From contig VTPC01005327.1 of the NCBI GenBank assembly GCA_011009095.1, positions 1 to 64,000 of the forward strand: a stretch of 64,000 nt of DNA. Direction: 5' to 3'. Under the pieces are notes generated by a model. The model searched no databases and was not told the origin of the DNA. It was given only the letters and a program-made list of their open reading frames with translations. Of this stretch, positions 23,884 to 34,530 are shown piece by piece. The translations under genes were made by a program, and so were the position numbers. Source of the stretch: Ignelater luminosus. Lineage: Eukaryota; Arthropoda; Insecta; Coleoptera; Elateridae. How positions within the stretch are numbered: the stretch's first letter is position 1; each line of letters opens with the position of its first letter.

Positions 23884-26229
23884 CTAAAATACCATTCCTT
23901 TCAAATCTAGCCATGACAAACTCTTCATTTTCTCAAAGTCAGACAATGACAATTTAGAAATTTTATTTTCACCTAGATATAGGCCCTTGATACTTGATAA
24001 ACCTTCAAGCATATTACTGTCCACTGTTTCTAATTTGTTATTATCCAAGTAAAGATGGTGAAGATTTTGAAGATCAGCAAATGCGTACGGTTCTATTATG
24101 GATATTTCGTTATTCCTCAACGATAGATGACCCAACTTGTTCAAACCAACAAAAGTTTTATTTGATATTTTACTGATTGAATTATTGGTTAAATCGAGAG
24201 TATCTAAACAAGGTAATATCCTGAAAATGTCTTCTGGAAGATTTTGAATTTTATTATTGGCCATATTAAGACTTGTCAGTTTGGTCAATTTCGAAAAGTC
24301 TTCACCATCAAATTTGGTTATATTATTATCATCCAAATAGAGAACATTCAAATCAGTAAGGCATTTAAATAATTTAGCTGGAAGAGTTTCTATTTGGTTG
24401 GAATATAAATTCAAAGTAGTTAACGAGTTTAAGCCACTAAATGCGTCAGCATTTAGGTGCTTTAGTCTATTTGAGCCCAAATACAGGTTTCGCAAACTAG
24501 GTATACCTTTAAAAGCCTTACCTTCTATTACAGTTAGACCATTATCGTTCAAATTTAATTCTTTTAAAGTCGAAAGTGTCTCAAAACATCTTTCTGTTAG
24601 GCATTCAATCGAATTGCAACTAAGATGAAGTTTTTTCAAATTCTCAAGACCTATAAAAGCTGATGGTTTTACGATTCTTATGTCATTCTGATCTAACCAC
24701 AGAGTCTTTAATTGTTTTAGATGCTTAAAGCAACCATCTTCAGGAAGATGTAAGCCACAGTTTGTAAGAGACAGGTGGTCAAGACCAGTAAAACCTATGA
24801 GCATTTGTTGATTTATATTCTTTAATGGATTTCTATACAAATCGAGGAATTCTAATGAAAGATTTTCAAAAACTCTTAAGGATATAAATTCTATTTGGTT
24901 CTTTTGCAAATATAATTTTTTCAGTTCTTGCAAATTATCAAAACAACCCTTCTCTAATAAATTGATTTTATTTTTGCTCAGCTTGATGGTATTTAATTTA
25001 GACAAGCCTTCAAATGCACCATTTGGTACTACAACCAAATGGTTTTTTCCCAAATTTAAATTCTTTAAATTTATCAGTTGGCTAAATAAATTTCCACTTA
25101 GTATTTTTATATTGTTTTTCTTTAAGTTTAAAGTAGTTAAATTTGGTAAATTCTCAAAACATCCAGTTTCCAAACTGGTAATAAGGTTGTTCTTTAGGAG
25201 TAATTCTGTGAGATTTTTTAAATTATTTATTGATGTGTCATATACAGAAGTGATTTTGTTGTGGCTTAAATCAATCATTTCTAAATTTTGGTTTTCTTCG
25301 AATAGATTTTTTGGTAAGACTGTTATCTGATTTTTTGAAAATCGTAAGGTGGTTAGATTTTGCAATCCATGGAATGCTTTACTGTGTATCTTTTCTATTT
25401 GATTATCATCAAAATTTAATTCGATAACTTTTGATAAATTTTCAAACAAATTGTATTGTATCTCTCTGAGTTGGTTATTAGAAAAATTTAGCTCTTCTAA
25501 TGATGTTAGATCTTTAAATATGCCATCGGGTAGATTTAGTAAATTATTATTATTTAGTGATAGTTTTGTAAGTTTATGTAATCCTTTGAAAATATCCTTA
25601 TTTAAGCTTGTGATATTGTTATCATCCAATAATAGTATCTGAAGGTTTATTAGTTTAGTAAATGATTCTGTTGATATGTCTGATATATTGCAGTAGCTTA
25701 AATTCAGGTGTAACAGATTTATTAGTGGGTTCAAGATTTTATCAGATAGCACAGTCGATTGGTTTTGGGTCAAAGTAAAATACTCCAATGACGATAAATC
25801 TTCTAACAATAAATAATCTTCTCCAAGAATATCTATGTCATCAATACACCACAAATGTAGATTCTTCAATTTTGGTATTTTCTTAAAAATATCTTTGCTT
25901 ACTTCATCTATTTTGGTTTCACTTAAAGTTATGGTTTCCAGTAAGGGTAGATTTGCAAAAGAGTCTGAAGATAAATTTCTAATATTCGACTCATAAATAC
26001 ACACTTCTTTGATAATATCAGAAGATATTTTACAGGAGCTAACCAAGAAGTGATCAAGATTACATAACTCAAAGGAAATTGATTTTATTTCTTCAAGTGT
26101 CGTATTATATCGAGTTAGGGCTTCCTCAATTTTTGTATTTATGATGTCGTAGGAATCCATTCTGGGACAATGTAATTCTGTGATGGGGTCGTGTGAAAAA
26201 TAACATTTTTGAAATTTGTATTCTACCAT
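23884..26229 (-). CDS. LRR1: leucine-rich repeat protein, about 30 repeats
   Basis: The protein is 781 aa from the ATG at 26229 (MVEYKFQKC). A Cys-containing N-terminal cap (KC, LHC, ELCNL, SSC within the first 70 residues) is followed by about 30 tandem 24-residue repeats of the form LxxLxxLxLxxNxIxxLxxxxFxx. This is the typical extracellular LRR class that forms curved binding surfaces. I see no transmembrane segment, TIR or other C-terminal domain. The coding exon starts at 26256 after a good acceptor (TTACATTTCAG). Codons between that site and the ATG read IYSYICLLL, which looks like a signal-peptide core, so translation might begin in the upstream exon. Against this, exon 1 shows no obvious in-frame ATG. 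It lacks one repeat (equivalent to LRR4 repeat 8) and its C-terminus ends early (GMVF). Ligand and function are unknown. Confidence 0.85.
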   Translation of the reverse strand: MVEYKFQKCYFSHDPITELHCPRMDSYDIINTKIEEALTRYNTTLEEIKSISFELCNLDHFLVSSCKISSDIIKEVCIYESNIRNLSSDSFANLPLLETITLSETKIDEVSKDIFKKIPKLKNLHLWCIDDIDILGEDYLLLEDLSSLEYFTLTQNQSTVLSDKILNPLINLLHLNLSYCNISDISTESFTKLINLQILLLDDNNITSLNKDIFKGLHKLTKLSLNNNNLLNLPDGIFKDLTSLEELNFSNNQLREIQYNLFENLSKVIELNFDDNQIEKIHSKAFHGLQNLTTLRFSKNQITVLPKNLFEENQNLEMIDLSHNKITSVYDTSINNLKNLTELLLKNNLITSLETGCFENLPNLTTLNLKKNNIKILSGNLFSQLINLKNLNLGKNHLVVVPNGAFEGLSKLNTIKLSKNKINLLEKGCFDNLQELKKLYLQKNQIEFISLRVFENLSLEFLDLYRNPLKNINQQMLIGFTGLDHLSLTNCGLHLPEDGCFKHLKQLKTLWLDQNDIRIVKPSAFIGLENLKKLHLSCNSIECLTERCFETLSTLKELNLNDNGLTVIEGKAFKGIPSLRNLYLGSNRLKHLNADAFSGLNSLTTLNLYSNQIETLPAKLFKCLTDLNVLYLDDNNITKFDGEDFSKLTKLTSLNMANNKIQNLPEDIFRILPCLDTLDLTNNSISKISNKTFVGLNKLGHLSLRNNEISIIEPYAFADLQNLHHLYLDNNKLETVDSNMLEGLSSIKGLYLGENKISKLSLSDFEKMKSLSWLDLKGMVF

Positions 26230-26256
26230 TAGTAACAAACAGATGTATGAGTAAAT

Positions 26257-26660
26257 CTGAAATGTAACATACAAATTATTTTAGCAGAAATCCTGTTATA
26301 ATAATTAAAAAAATGTATGAAATCGTGTTAGAGACTAAAACATTCAAGAAAACAATTTTTCTAGGTTATAAACAATACAAATTATACGCTAGCGAAAGTT
26401 TGAAGGTTGCAATTTTACATCTAACAGTAAAAGCGTATTAAGTACCGCTTGTTATACAACTTTGTTTATCACGCAATTAAAAAACATTTAAATAAGAGAT
26501 CACAATTATCTTACTTATTTGTAACCAAAAAGCACTAAAATTCAATTTCAGAACAATTTTTCACTAGTAACGAGTAAACACTATGCGTCAGCGCTGCTCT
26601 CTGTCTACTGACTAATGTTACACAACATCGTCTTCTTTTAGTAGTTTGCTTTAATGAATC
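26257..26660 (-). promoter_or_regulatory. LRR1 intron, untranslated exon 1 and conserved upstream block
   Basis: A 258-bp intron (26257-26514) ends upstream at a GTAAGA donor. The exon before it and the DNA just upstream (about 26515-26640) align with LRR2, LRR pseudogene 3 and LRR4. Shared strings include TTACACAACATCGT, an ACTGACTAAT-like block and GCGTAGTGTTTAC-like text. Retention in every copy suggests a 5' untranslated exon plus core promoter. Confidence 0.6.
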
Positions 26661-27290
26661 AGGTTTTTATCGAAGTTGAAACGGGGGTTATGTAAAATAT
26701 ACTCTATCAAGGTCATTTGCATAAATATCTAATCGCAATTCATAAATTACTATCTTGATTGTGACGTCGATACCGAAAAATTAACTTCAAAATGTATACA
26801 CAGGATAAATTTCAGTTTTTTCTTTTTCTAACTCTATTTCTGTTACACTAAAAACCATACATAGCTTTGACGTCACGGTGATGCACCTTTTCTGTCTCTA
26901 AAATTATTATACCATAGAGATCGCTCCGCGATGACGCATCGCATACAGATAAGAGTTTTTTTGTCGAGGACGTCTCATACCAAATGTTTTAGAACCGGAA
27001 ACTTCCCAGCGACAGTCTTTTGTTTCTTTCGACTGACACCCTGCATCTTTGGAGTGCATCGTATCGACTTAAGGTTTCTTTTGTATCTTCCATTTCAGAA
27101 ATAGTTGATGAAATTTCCATTGTTTTTTTTGACAAATTCTTCCAAATTATCCCAGAAACATCTAAGTATCTGATTCTATCAAGTTGGAACTTGCATTTGT
27201 AGGAGTGAAGAAGTCATCATCGATAGCCTTTTCTTTTGTTAACAAATTTTCCATACATGTCTTCGTTATCTAATTCTCATAACAATGTTA
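26661..27290. other. intergenic, LRR1 upstream region with a CRE-type palindrome
   Basis: 26660-26805 aligns with the upstream region of LRR4 (shared GACGTCGATA, GAAAAATTAACTTCAAAA, TATACACAGG). A perfect TGACGTCA lies at 26868-26875. No gene is present. Confidence 0.55.
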
Positions 27291-27299
27291 ATCGAAGTT

Positions 27300-27455
27300 T
27301 ATTGCGACTAGGGTGGAACTCGATTTGTGTTTAGTTTTAAATCCCTTTAGAAGGCTTACGGAGGACAAAGCCCGACCTGGAATCACCAAAGGTGGCTTTT
27401 AAGAAACGTAGCTCGATTCCTTTTGTTTTTCAAGGAAGTCATTGGAGGGCGGTCA
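27300..27455. repeat. isolated units of the dispersed satellite family
   Basis: TTAGAAGGCTTACGGAGGACAAAGCCCGACC followed by ATCACCAAAGGTGGC is a clear relative of the arrays at 9.2-10.9 and 16.2-16.9 kb, here as one to two copies only. Confidence 0.55.
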
Positions 27456-27753
27456 CTTCCGTTTCCACTTCAAGACGCTTAAGGCAATTATTCTTAAACC
27501 ATTGAAGCTATCAGACTGAAATTTAGTCTTTTGCCATAATTTGATCTCTAGGTTGCAAAACAAATTGGAGCCCTATCGGTTCCTAGGGTCAACCTCAAGA
27601 AAGATTTTTGTTCATCACTACCAGCGATTCAATCTTGAGTGTTTGTTGATGAACCTGCCATTTTGTGCAAGATTGCAATTCAGAAACAATGGCCAAAAAT
27701 CTTATTAAATCTTCTGAATTGCTTGAAACCTCGAGAAGTTGTTTATTTGCATG

Positions 27754-30020
27754 TCAATTAAGTTTGGGTCTAGAAGGGTAGTAGATAGATGACAGAAGTT
27801 GTGAATTTAAAATAGCTTTGATCTCTGTTAAAATTATACAAGATTCCTCAAATGTCAATGTAGCATTTGTCAAAACCCTTTGGAAATGTGCTTTTCCTAT
27901 TTTAACAAAATGAAGAGGCCGAAACAAAATACCAGCTGACACGTACAGTTGATAATCTTGATCTTTTAAGTAGTGTTTATTTATTTGAGAAACTTTTTTG
28001 CCCCCACGAAATTCTAAGTAGACATTTAGTAACTTACCACGTCTAGCTGTAAATCGTCTAAATGCTGCTCTAAATGATTCTGTAGTGAGATCAACAACCA
28101 CCTTTAAATGAACAGCTTTAATGACCAAGCATACGCAAAGACTAATGTAGACCTTTTCACCTCTACCCTTTCTGTCTTTAACATGCATATTTTTTGCTAA
28201 AATAGCATAATGAAATTTTTCTGAAGGCGTTTGACTCTATCAAACACACGATTGCACAATTTGTTTAGCTAAATTCTTACCCCTAATGCCCAAAAACGTT
28301 TCCTGACAGAAAAGACCAATTATTGCAAACCAGTATGGTATAAACGCTTGTATTGTTGTGTAAAAATCAATCCAGTCAATTAATATTTTGGAGAAAGAAG
28401 TGCTGCATACTTTTTATTAAAATCATATGCGGATAACTGTAACCTACCTTCTACTTGAAGAATACTCTTTGGATTAATAAATTTGTTGGTTAAATTGTAC
28501 ATACATACATACAGATGTGAAGGGAAATTTTCCAAAACCTTCAAAGCTGATTTTGGATTTTTAGATCCCTCACCAACTAGCATTTGACTTGGTAACAGCT
28601 TTAAGATGAAAGTATAGGCCCAAAAAAAATCCATCCTTGTACTGTTTTTTGCAGAGTGGGTAAATTATCACCTAAAGGTGTTTGTGCAATACGAAATAAA
28701 TTGTAAAAAGCTGGAATGTTTCTTCATTTTAATCTTTACCATCTTCAGAAATACATTTGGCTTTGCTGATACAATATAATTTAAAATCTTTGAGCTATTT
28801 GAAGCCCAGTTTTGAAATTCAAAGCGTGCGTCAATTGACAGATTTCAATTGCAGCGTCCTCATTTTTGCAACCTTTAACTAAATCGCCATATAAAAATCA
28901 CAACTGATGATATTTAAAGTTCTCGGAAAGGAAGTTGAATTTCAATTGATAACTGCTTAAGGCTGCCTATAGAATTGTAAAAACATAGAAAAGAGATCGT
29001 CTTAGATGAGGTCATCAAAAGATACCCTTAAGTCGGTAAGACATAAAGCCGTGAAAACAACAGTATCGTTGTTTGGTTTTTCTCATTGAGCACAGCAAGA
29101 CGAGATGAAAAATAAGAATTAGCAAAGATCAGGTTTTGGGTTGGTCTGGAAGCCACACTGCTCTTCTTCGAGAAGGAGTTCCACTTTCTTCAAAGCTGAT
29201 TTTGGATTTTTAGATCCCTCACCAAGTAGCATTTGACTTGGTAACAGCTTTAAGATGAAAATATAGGCCCAGAAATAATCCATCCTAGTACTGTTTTTTG
29301 CAGTGGGTAAATTATCACCTAAAGGTGTTTGTGCAATACGAAATAAATTGTAAAATGTAGCTGCTCCAAAAAGCATGTCAGCATGACCAAATTTATCAAA
29401 TTCTGAGACAGCCAATCCAGTTTCAATTTAATTCAATTCCAACCTCTTAGATTATTTGATGTTGAAAGATCAACTGAATAACGGAACGTCGTCATTAATC
29501 CTGGGTATGATCAAGCAAGAAAGTGAAGCTTGAAATGAACTCTGTAACGATTCTGTGGTAACATTGCATCTTGCATTAATATTATTGACAGTTGATTTTG
29601 ATTGATTTTTATTTTTATTTTATTAAACAGTTGCAGAAATCAGAGGTCACACATTCTTTACTTGTACTATCTATCTTGTAATATCTACAGGAAGATGCTT
29701 AGCGTTCTAACTTGTTGAAGCATTGATGATTTTGGAAACTAGACAAAGTTTTGAATAAAATACTGTTTACTTTTGCAAAAAAGACAATTAACCTCCTTTT
29801 CTGTCAATTTTGAATCAAAGATATGGATTTATTGATTTTAGTATCTTTGGTTGAAGTTTCTAGTAAATCAGCTTTGCATTTAACAAAAAGATGGAAGTCG
29901 ACTTTTAGCTTTAGCAAGACTTACCTTGCGTTCTTTCCACTTACTAGCAGTAGTTTTATCAAATTTAGTGTTTAGAATATGGATTAAGAGAGTATCTCAG
30001 TATTGTATTGGTTGGTTCAG
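27754..30020 (-). pseudogene. BEL/Pao LTR retrotransposon relic (gag, protease and integrase pieces)
   Basis: Minus-strand pieces appear in the order expected for BEL/Pao elements. At about 29700-29960 gag-like text holds a CLFCKSK zinc-knuckle remnant. At about 29340-29590 there is a protease segment with DMLFGA and TPLGDNLPT. At about 28380-28500 there is the pre-integrase segment (QVEGRLQLS). At 27754-28188 there is integrase core sequence (YISLCVCLVIKAVHL, DLTTESFRAAFRRF, RVLTNATLTFEE, KAILNS). The reverse transcriptase is missing and the frame is broken many times. A block of about 170 bp occurs twice (28540-28710 and 29195-29360), so two partial copies may be joined. No long terminal repeats were found. 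It separates LRR1 from LRR2. Confidence 0.8.
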
Positions 30021-30295
30021 TACTTTTGAAGATCTAAGATGTTTGAAAACCAAATCGAGATTTTTTTTTAATTTGTGGGCAAATTTATCATTAATTGGTG
30101 GAAGATTAAATATGATTATGTGAAGCTACCTGTAAATAATAAAACTTTTGGTTTCAGTGATGAAACACTGACAATTTTTTATAGGTTTTCCGTCAGCTTT
30201 CATTACAAACGATCAATTTTTGTTAAATTCTTAATATTTAAGAATAACAATAATACTAATAATAATTCTTATTAAGGTACAAGTTCTACATCAAA

Positions 30296-31009
30296 TTACA
30301 AATAGTTTTCCCGCAAGTCTATAGTAAATAAATGAGGCAAATCATCAAAACATCCAGGCTCCAAACTGGTAATGAGGTTATTACTTAGATACAATTTTGT
30401 AAGATTTACCAAATTGTTTACTAATGTTTGACGTACAAATGTAATTTTATTATGGCTTAAATCAATAAGGTCTAAATTTTTATTTTCTTCAAATAAATTA
30501 TCTGGTAAGATTGCTAAGTGATTATTTGAAAGACGTAAGGTAATTAAACTTTTTAATCTATGAAAACGCTCCAATGATGATAAATCTTGTAACAATAAAT
30601 AATCTTTTCCAAGAATATCTACGTCATGAGTATACCACAAATGTAAATACTTTAACCTTGGTATCTTCTTAAAAACATCTTGGCTTACTTCATTTATTTT
30701 GGTTTTACTCAATGTTATTGTTTCCAGTAAGGATAGGTTTGCAAAAGAGTCTGATGACAAAGTTGCAATGTTTGAATTGCAAATACGTACTTTTTTGATA
30801 TCAAGAGATACTTTACAGGAGCTAATCAAGAAGTGATCAAGATTACAATCTTCAAAGCTAATTGATTTAGTGTCTTCGATTGTTATATTATATTCGGTTA
30901 AAGCTTGCTCAATTTTTGTATTTATGGTGTTGAAGTAACTCATTTTATGACACAGTAACTCCTTGGAGCAATACGTGTAATAACATTTTGGGATTTCGTT
31001 TTTTGCCAT
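30296..31009 (-). CDS. LRR2: short LRR protein, deletion derivative
   Basis: From the ATG at 31009 (MAKNEIPKC) the frame gives 237 aa. The Cys cap and repeats 1-3 match LRR4. The sequence then jumps in frame from LSSLE in repeat 4 to FHRLKSLITL of repeat 10/11, removing about 160 residues. It continues through repeats 11-13 and stops within repeat 14 (ENYL). A good acceptor (ACATTTTAG, exon start 31027) precedes an ICLLSI stretch upstream of the ATG, as in LRR1. The frame is fully open, so a short LRR protein could be made, but the loss of the 3' two-thirds makes a decaying gene equally likely. Serpin 1 lies immediately upstream on the same strand. Confidence 0.65.
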   Translation of the reverse strand: MAKNEIPKCYYTYCSKELLCHKMSYFNTINTKIEQALTEYNITIEDTKSISFEDCNLDHFLISSCKVSLDIKKVRICNSNIATLSSDSFANLSLLETITLSKTKINEVSQDVFKKIPRLKYLHLWYTHDVDILGKDYLLLQDLSSLERFHRLKSLITLRLSNNHLAILPDNLFEENKNLDLIDLSHNKITFVRQTLVNNLVNLTKLYLSNNLITSLEPGCFDDLPHLFTIDLRENYL

Positions 31010-31027
31010 TATTGAGAGCAAGCAGAT

Positions 31028-31345
31028 CTAAAATGTAAGAAACAATTTGTTTTAGCGTTCAAGAAAGTCATTTTCTAGGTGAAAATTTATAAAGAATGTT
31101 AACTATGCTACCGAAAGTTTCAAGGTTACAATTTCACTCCTAACAATATTTAATACAATCTTATTTAGTATCAGTTAAACAAAACGTTTAAAAAACAGAG
31201 ATCATCTCACCTTTTTCAAAGTGAAAAACTTTTGAAATTCAATTTCAAAACGATTCTCATTAAAACAAATTAGTAAACACCACGAAAACACAATTGCATA
31301 ATATGACACAACATCGTGTTTTGGTAAACCGCGTTTTATCCTCTG
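31028..31345 (-). promoter_or_regulatory. LRR2 intron, untranslated exon 1 and conserved upstream block
   Basis: The intron spans 31028-31210, with an AAAAAG|GTGAGA donor and a TTTTAG acceptor. The exon before it and the upstream string GACACAACATCGTG (near 31305-31318) match the other LRR copies. Confidence 0.6.
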
Positions 31346-31554
31346 TCGCAGATGAGTGACCTCAGTAACATTGTAGAATTTCGTTGTTGCTAATGATCGT
31401 TACGTTTGATCGCAGCGATCTTACGTATACATATAATTTTAGTTTTCGTTGGGACGAAGGAAGAAGACATTGTAAATTATTCACGAAACAACAATGCACA
31501 TATAATTTTAAAAGAATCAATTAAAATCAGGTAGCGTTTGCGACTACAATTGTT

Positions 31555-31640
31555 GGATTGAGCAGTAGCTGTAAAGTCGTAGACGCAATCGGTTCGACTC
31601 CGAGCCGCACCGATTGTAGTTTCCAGCGAAATTGTACCGT
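31555..31640 (+). other. tRNA-like sequence (B box and T-arm)
   Basis: TCGGTTCGACTCCGA forms a clean T-arm stem-loop with a perfect B box, followed by GCCGCACCGA. ATTGAGCAGTAG upstream is a weak A box. CTACAATTG before and CGATTGTAG after form an enclosing inverted repeat. The anticodon arm is not convincing, so this is a tRNA relic or SINE rather than a gene. Confidence 0.3.
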
Positions 31641-31867
31641 TTAGTGATTGAAACGGCTAATAGCATGTAAGATATATTCTATCGAGGTCATCAGTTTCGT
31701 ATATATTAGTTTTATTATCTAATAAATGAAATAACATCAAATATACAGGGTGTTTTAGTATTTAACTGTTCCATATAAAGGATCTTAAGATTTAGTTTTG
31801 TTTATATTTTTTTATAATAAAGTAACTACTGATTATGTTATTTATTACGCAATGACCAATAGTTTAT

Positions 31868-33255
31868 TTAATGTAATCCAGCGTTTGCGGGTGATGTGAA
31901 TCTTCCAACAAAAAAGTTCATGTTCAATGGATTGAAACGTAGATAAAACAAAAATGGATGATCCGCAACGAAACGTTTCGTATTAGATATAATTCTATCA
32001 TCGAAGCCCTCTGTAAAAATATCAAACACTAGTAAGACACAATGAAATGCTTCATGTAGAAACAAATAAGGTGAATATCAGAAAGTAAATTACTAAACTT
32101 GCCTTCAGTTGCAGCTCCTGCTGTAGTTCCTTGCTCTTCCACTTCGATAAAAGCCTTTTGTATCACCTGAGTAATCTTCAATTCTTCTTGATTAGCTCCG
32201 ATTCCTCCAAAGTCTGCACTATCTAGAAAAGCTGTTTTAACACCCATCTGTAACACCAAAGTTGTTACAACGATAGCAATTAGAACTGAAAGTCACTTAC
32301 TGCTTTCAAAACAGGTATAAACTCAATTCGAGTCCCAATTTTAAATTTTGGAATAACAACAGAAATGTTTTCAAAATTGTATTTTGGAGGAATCAGCGCT
32401 TCTGTTATTCTCTTCTCTAAACTTGCCAAACCTTCCTGTGCATTAGGTAAAACAATATGCATCGACATATCACCACCTTCATAATCCAATTTCAAAAATT
32501 CTGCCTGTAACTCTGAACTCGCATAATATTCAAAATTATCAGTTAATTGCATCATCTCGGTCGCTACGAACTTTTGACCCATAAAAAATAGATATTCCAT
32601 CGTGTTCTTGGTGTCAAATTTCTTTACCCATTTTCCATGGTAGTAGATTGCATTTACAAGTACAACACGCGTCAAGTCAGTTAACGTATCTGGTTTTATC
32701 AGGTCTTTAATTTTATTGTGTGTTTTATCTTCAACCCATCGATTAATTTTTCTTGCAGCTTCTTGGTTTTTGGAAAAGTCAATGTTTTCAATTTCAGCAT
32801 TAAAAACATCAACCGAAATTTTCTCAAAATTGTCACTAATTTCAAATCCGTTTGCAACGTACATTTTGTTTGCGTTGCTTAAAGTATAGTTCTCGCCACT
32901 TTGCAACTTAGATGCTATAAATTTGAATATTGCATTTGAATCTTTAGAATCTTCAGGTAAACGCAAAGCAGTTTTTAATTCTGCAGCCGTTTCGCCTCTT
33001 GCACCACAGGTGGCAAAAGTGAGAATTAAATCTAAAGATAAAGGGCACATTATGAAGTTGCCAGAGTTAGATTTTAGTAGTTCCTGAAATTATTGTAAGC
33101 ACTAGTTATTCAGTTAATCTCAAAGTATGAATAAAGCATACCCTGTAGATATCAGCGCTAAATTCGTTGTAGCCTGTCATAAATGTTCTCAATACTTCAT
33201 GATTATGTGCAAAAGATGAAGACAATAGTCCTAATAGTAATAGTAGGCACTTCAT
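31868..33255 (-). CDS. Serpin 1: secreted serine protease inhibitor, predicted P1 Arg
   Basis: Four coding exons join in frame: 33255-33142, 33083-32301, 32247-32103 and 32010-31868, giving 394 aa, the usual serpin length. A signal peptide (MKCLLLLLGLLSSSFA) precedes the mature protein. Family marks include NFIMCPLSLDL, AETAAELKTAL-like text, VLVNAIYYHGKW, the strand text ISVVIPKFKI, the hinge GTTAGAAT, and the C-terminal FVADHPFLF...FFVGRF. The third intron splits the reactive-centre loop after the hinge and uses a GC donor (AAG|GCAAGT). Counting from the hinge puts P1 at Arg and P1' at Ile (FDDR-II), so a trypsin-like target such as a prophenoloxidase or Toll-pathway protease is plausible (inference). 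A 5' untranslated exon precedes it, with a 72-bp intron at 33263-33334. LRR2 lies downstream and LRR pseudogene 3 upstream. Confidence 0.9.
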
Positions 33256-33262
33256 TGTGGTC

Positions 33263-33480
33263 CTGAGTTAATAAAAAAAATTCGGAGAATGTTTTGATTA
33301 GCATCCTTAAAAATACAAAAAAAAACAATCATACCTGCTAGTAACTAAAAACTTTAAAATCTCAACTTCTAGACGTCCACACTCACTAAATTTTAAAATC
33401 ACAATAATAAGACGTAGTTATAAACTGTTACTTAATCACTACCAGTTTCCTAATTAAAATGTTTTATTTTTATATCTCAC
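33263..33480 (-). promoter_or_regulatory. Serpin 1 untranslated first exon and core promoter region
   Basis: A donor (CAG|GTATGA at 33335/33334) and an acceptor (TTAACTCAG, exon from 33262) define a 72-bp intron just before the ATG. TTTATAACT near 33417-33425 could be a TATA box about 30 bp before the start of the untranslated exon. The block GACGTCTAGAAG...GTGTGGAC near 33365-33385 recurs upstream of serpin pseudogene 2 and serpin remnant 3 in diverged form, including the same donor position in pseudogene 2. Confidence 0.55.
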
Positions 33481-34530
33481 TTTGATAAATAAATTTTAAC
33501 AAATATTTTGTTAAGCTGTGCAGTGGTCACGGAATTTCCGACTTGATCCGCTACATAGAGGAAATTCCAGCCTCGTCATTTCAATGTTAAAACGTCGAGA
33601 CAAAATTGAAGAATGGTAAACAATAAAATTGTGCTTTAAAATACAAAAGTCTTTATAGGAAAAATGTACAGGAACGCGTTTACGTTAACAGAAACTAAAG
33701 CATTCCAACTGATTACTTTTAATATAATAAAAATTTTTCGTAGTTGTTGTTAAACGTATTTTGTGATTGCGATAACGTTAAAATTTGTGGTGTATTTAAA
33801 TAATTTTACAACACAGAACTTTGTCAATAATCAGCACCTCTTTACCGCTCTCCAGGTAGCAAAAATACGTCATCCGTAACATCAAATTGACTAATTAAGT
33901 GACAGACTTAACGTTATGTTTGTGACGCCAAAATAAGTCACTGTAGTCAAGGTCTTCTAACTAGGAAATCCAAAAAAGCAGGTACTTTCGACGTCTTTTT
34001 TGATTCTTCTTCGTTTTTATAAAATAGACCTATAAACCCGTTAACAACAATTAGTGTTTGCAGTAGCACCGTTTTTTAGAAGTTTATTGAATTTTCTTGT
34101 ACAATATCAGTAAATGACGTCATAAATATGACGTCAGTAAAACGTACCATATTAGGCAAATTATCACGTCATTTTGACAAAACCGACTATCTGGATCAAA
34201 GCACAAGTGCATGGATCATTCAATTTTAGGCGATGAGCCAAAATGACTTTTTCTTTTCATCCCAATGACTGGTTGAAAGGAGTCTAAGGAGAAATCAGTA
34301 AGAGAAAAACACAAGGGTATGGGCCCTTCAATTTAAACTTCTGTTCTTGCAACGTTATTTGTGAAAGTTTTTCGTGATTCCAAATAGTCACTAGGCATCG
34401 AACGCAGACTAATTTACCGAAAAACCTCGTCCATTCAAAAAATCTGAATAGTCCAAAACACAATCAGCCCAAAAAGTTTGAAGTTTTTCTTCTAGGATAT
34501 AACAAATACTAGTACATTTTGCATGAATTC
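33481..34530. promoter_or_regulatory. intergenic, serpin 1 upstream region with paired TGACGTCA sites
   Basis: No gene is present. Two perfect TGACGTCA palindromes lie at 34116-34123 and 34130-34137, six bases apart, about 0.86 kb upstream of the serpin 1 ATG. They match the CREB/ATF-type binding consensus. Partial variants (TACGTCA, CACGTCA) are also nearby. Confidence 0.5.

Noticed and set aside
24962..25330. Open frames on the plus strand across the LRR genes (here and at 39871-41733)
   Set aside because: They are antisense shadows of the repeats; the Leu/Asn codon pattern on the minus strand leaves long open antisense frames.
26230..26274. Upstream extension of LRR1 from 26274
   Set aside because: It begins at a TTG inside the intron; the TTTCAG acceptor at 26257-26258 places the exon start at 26256.
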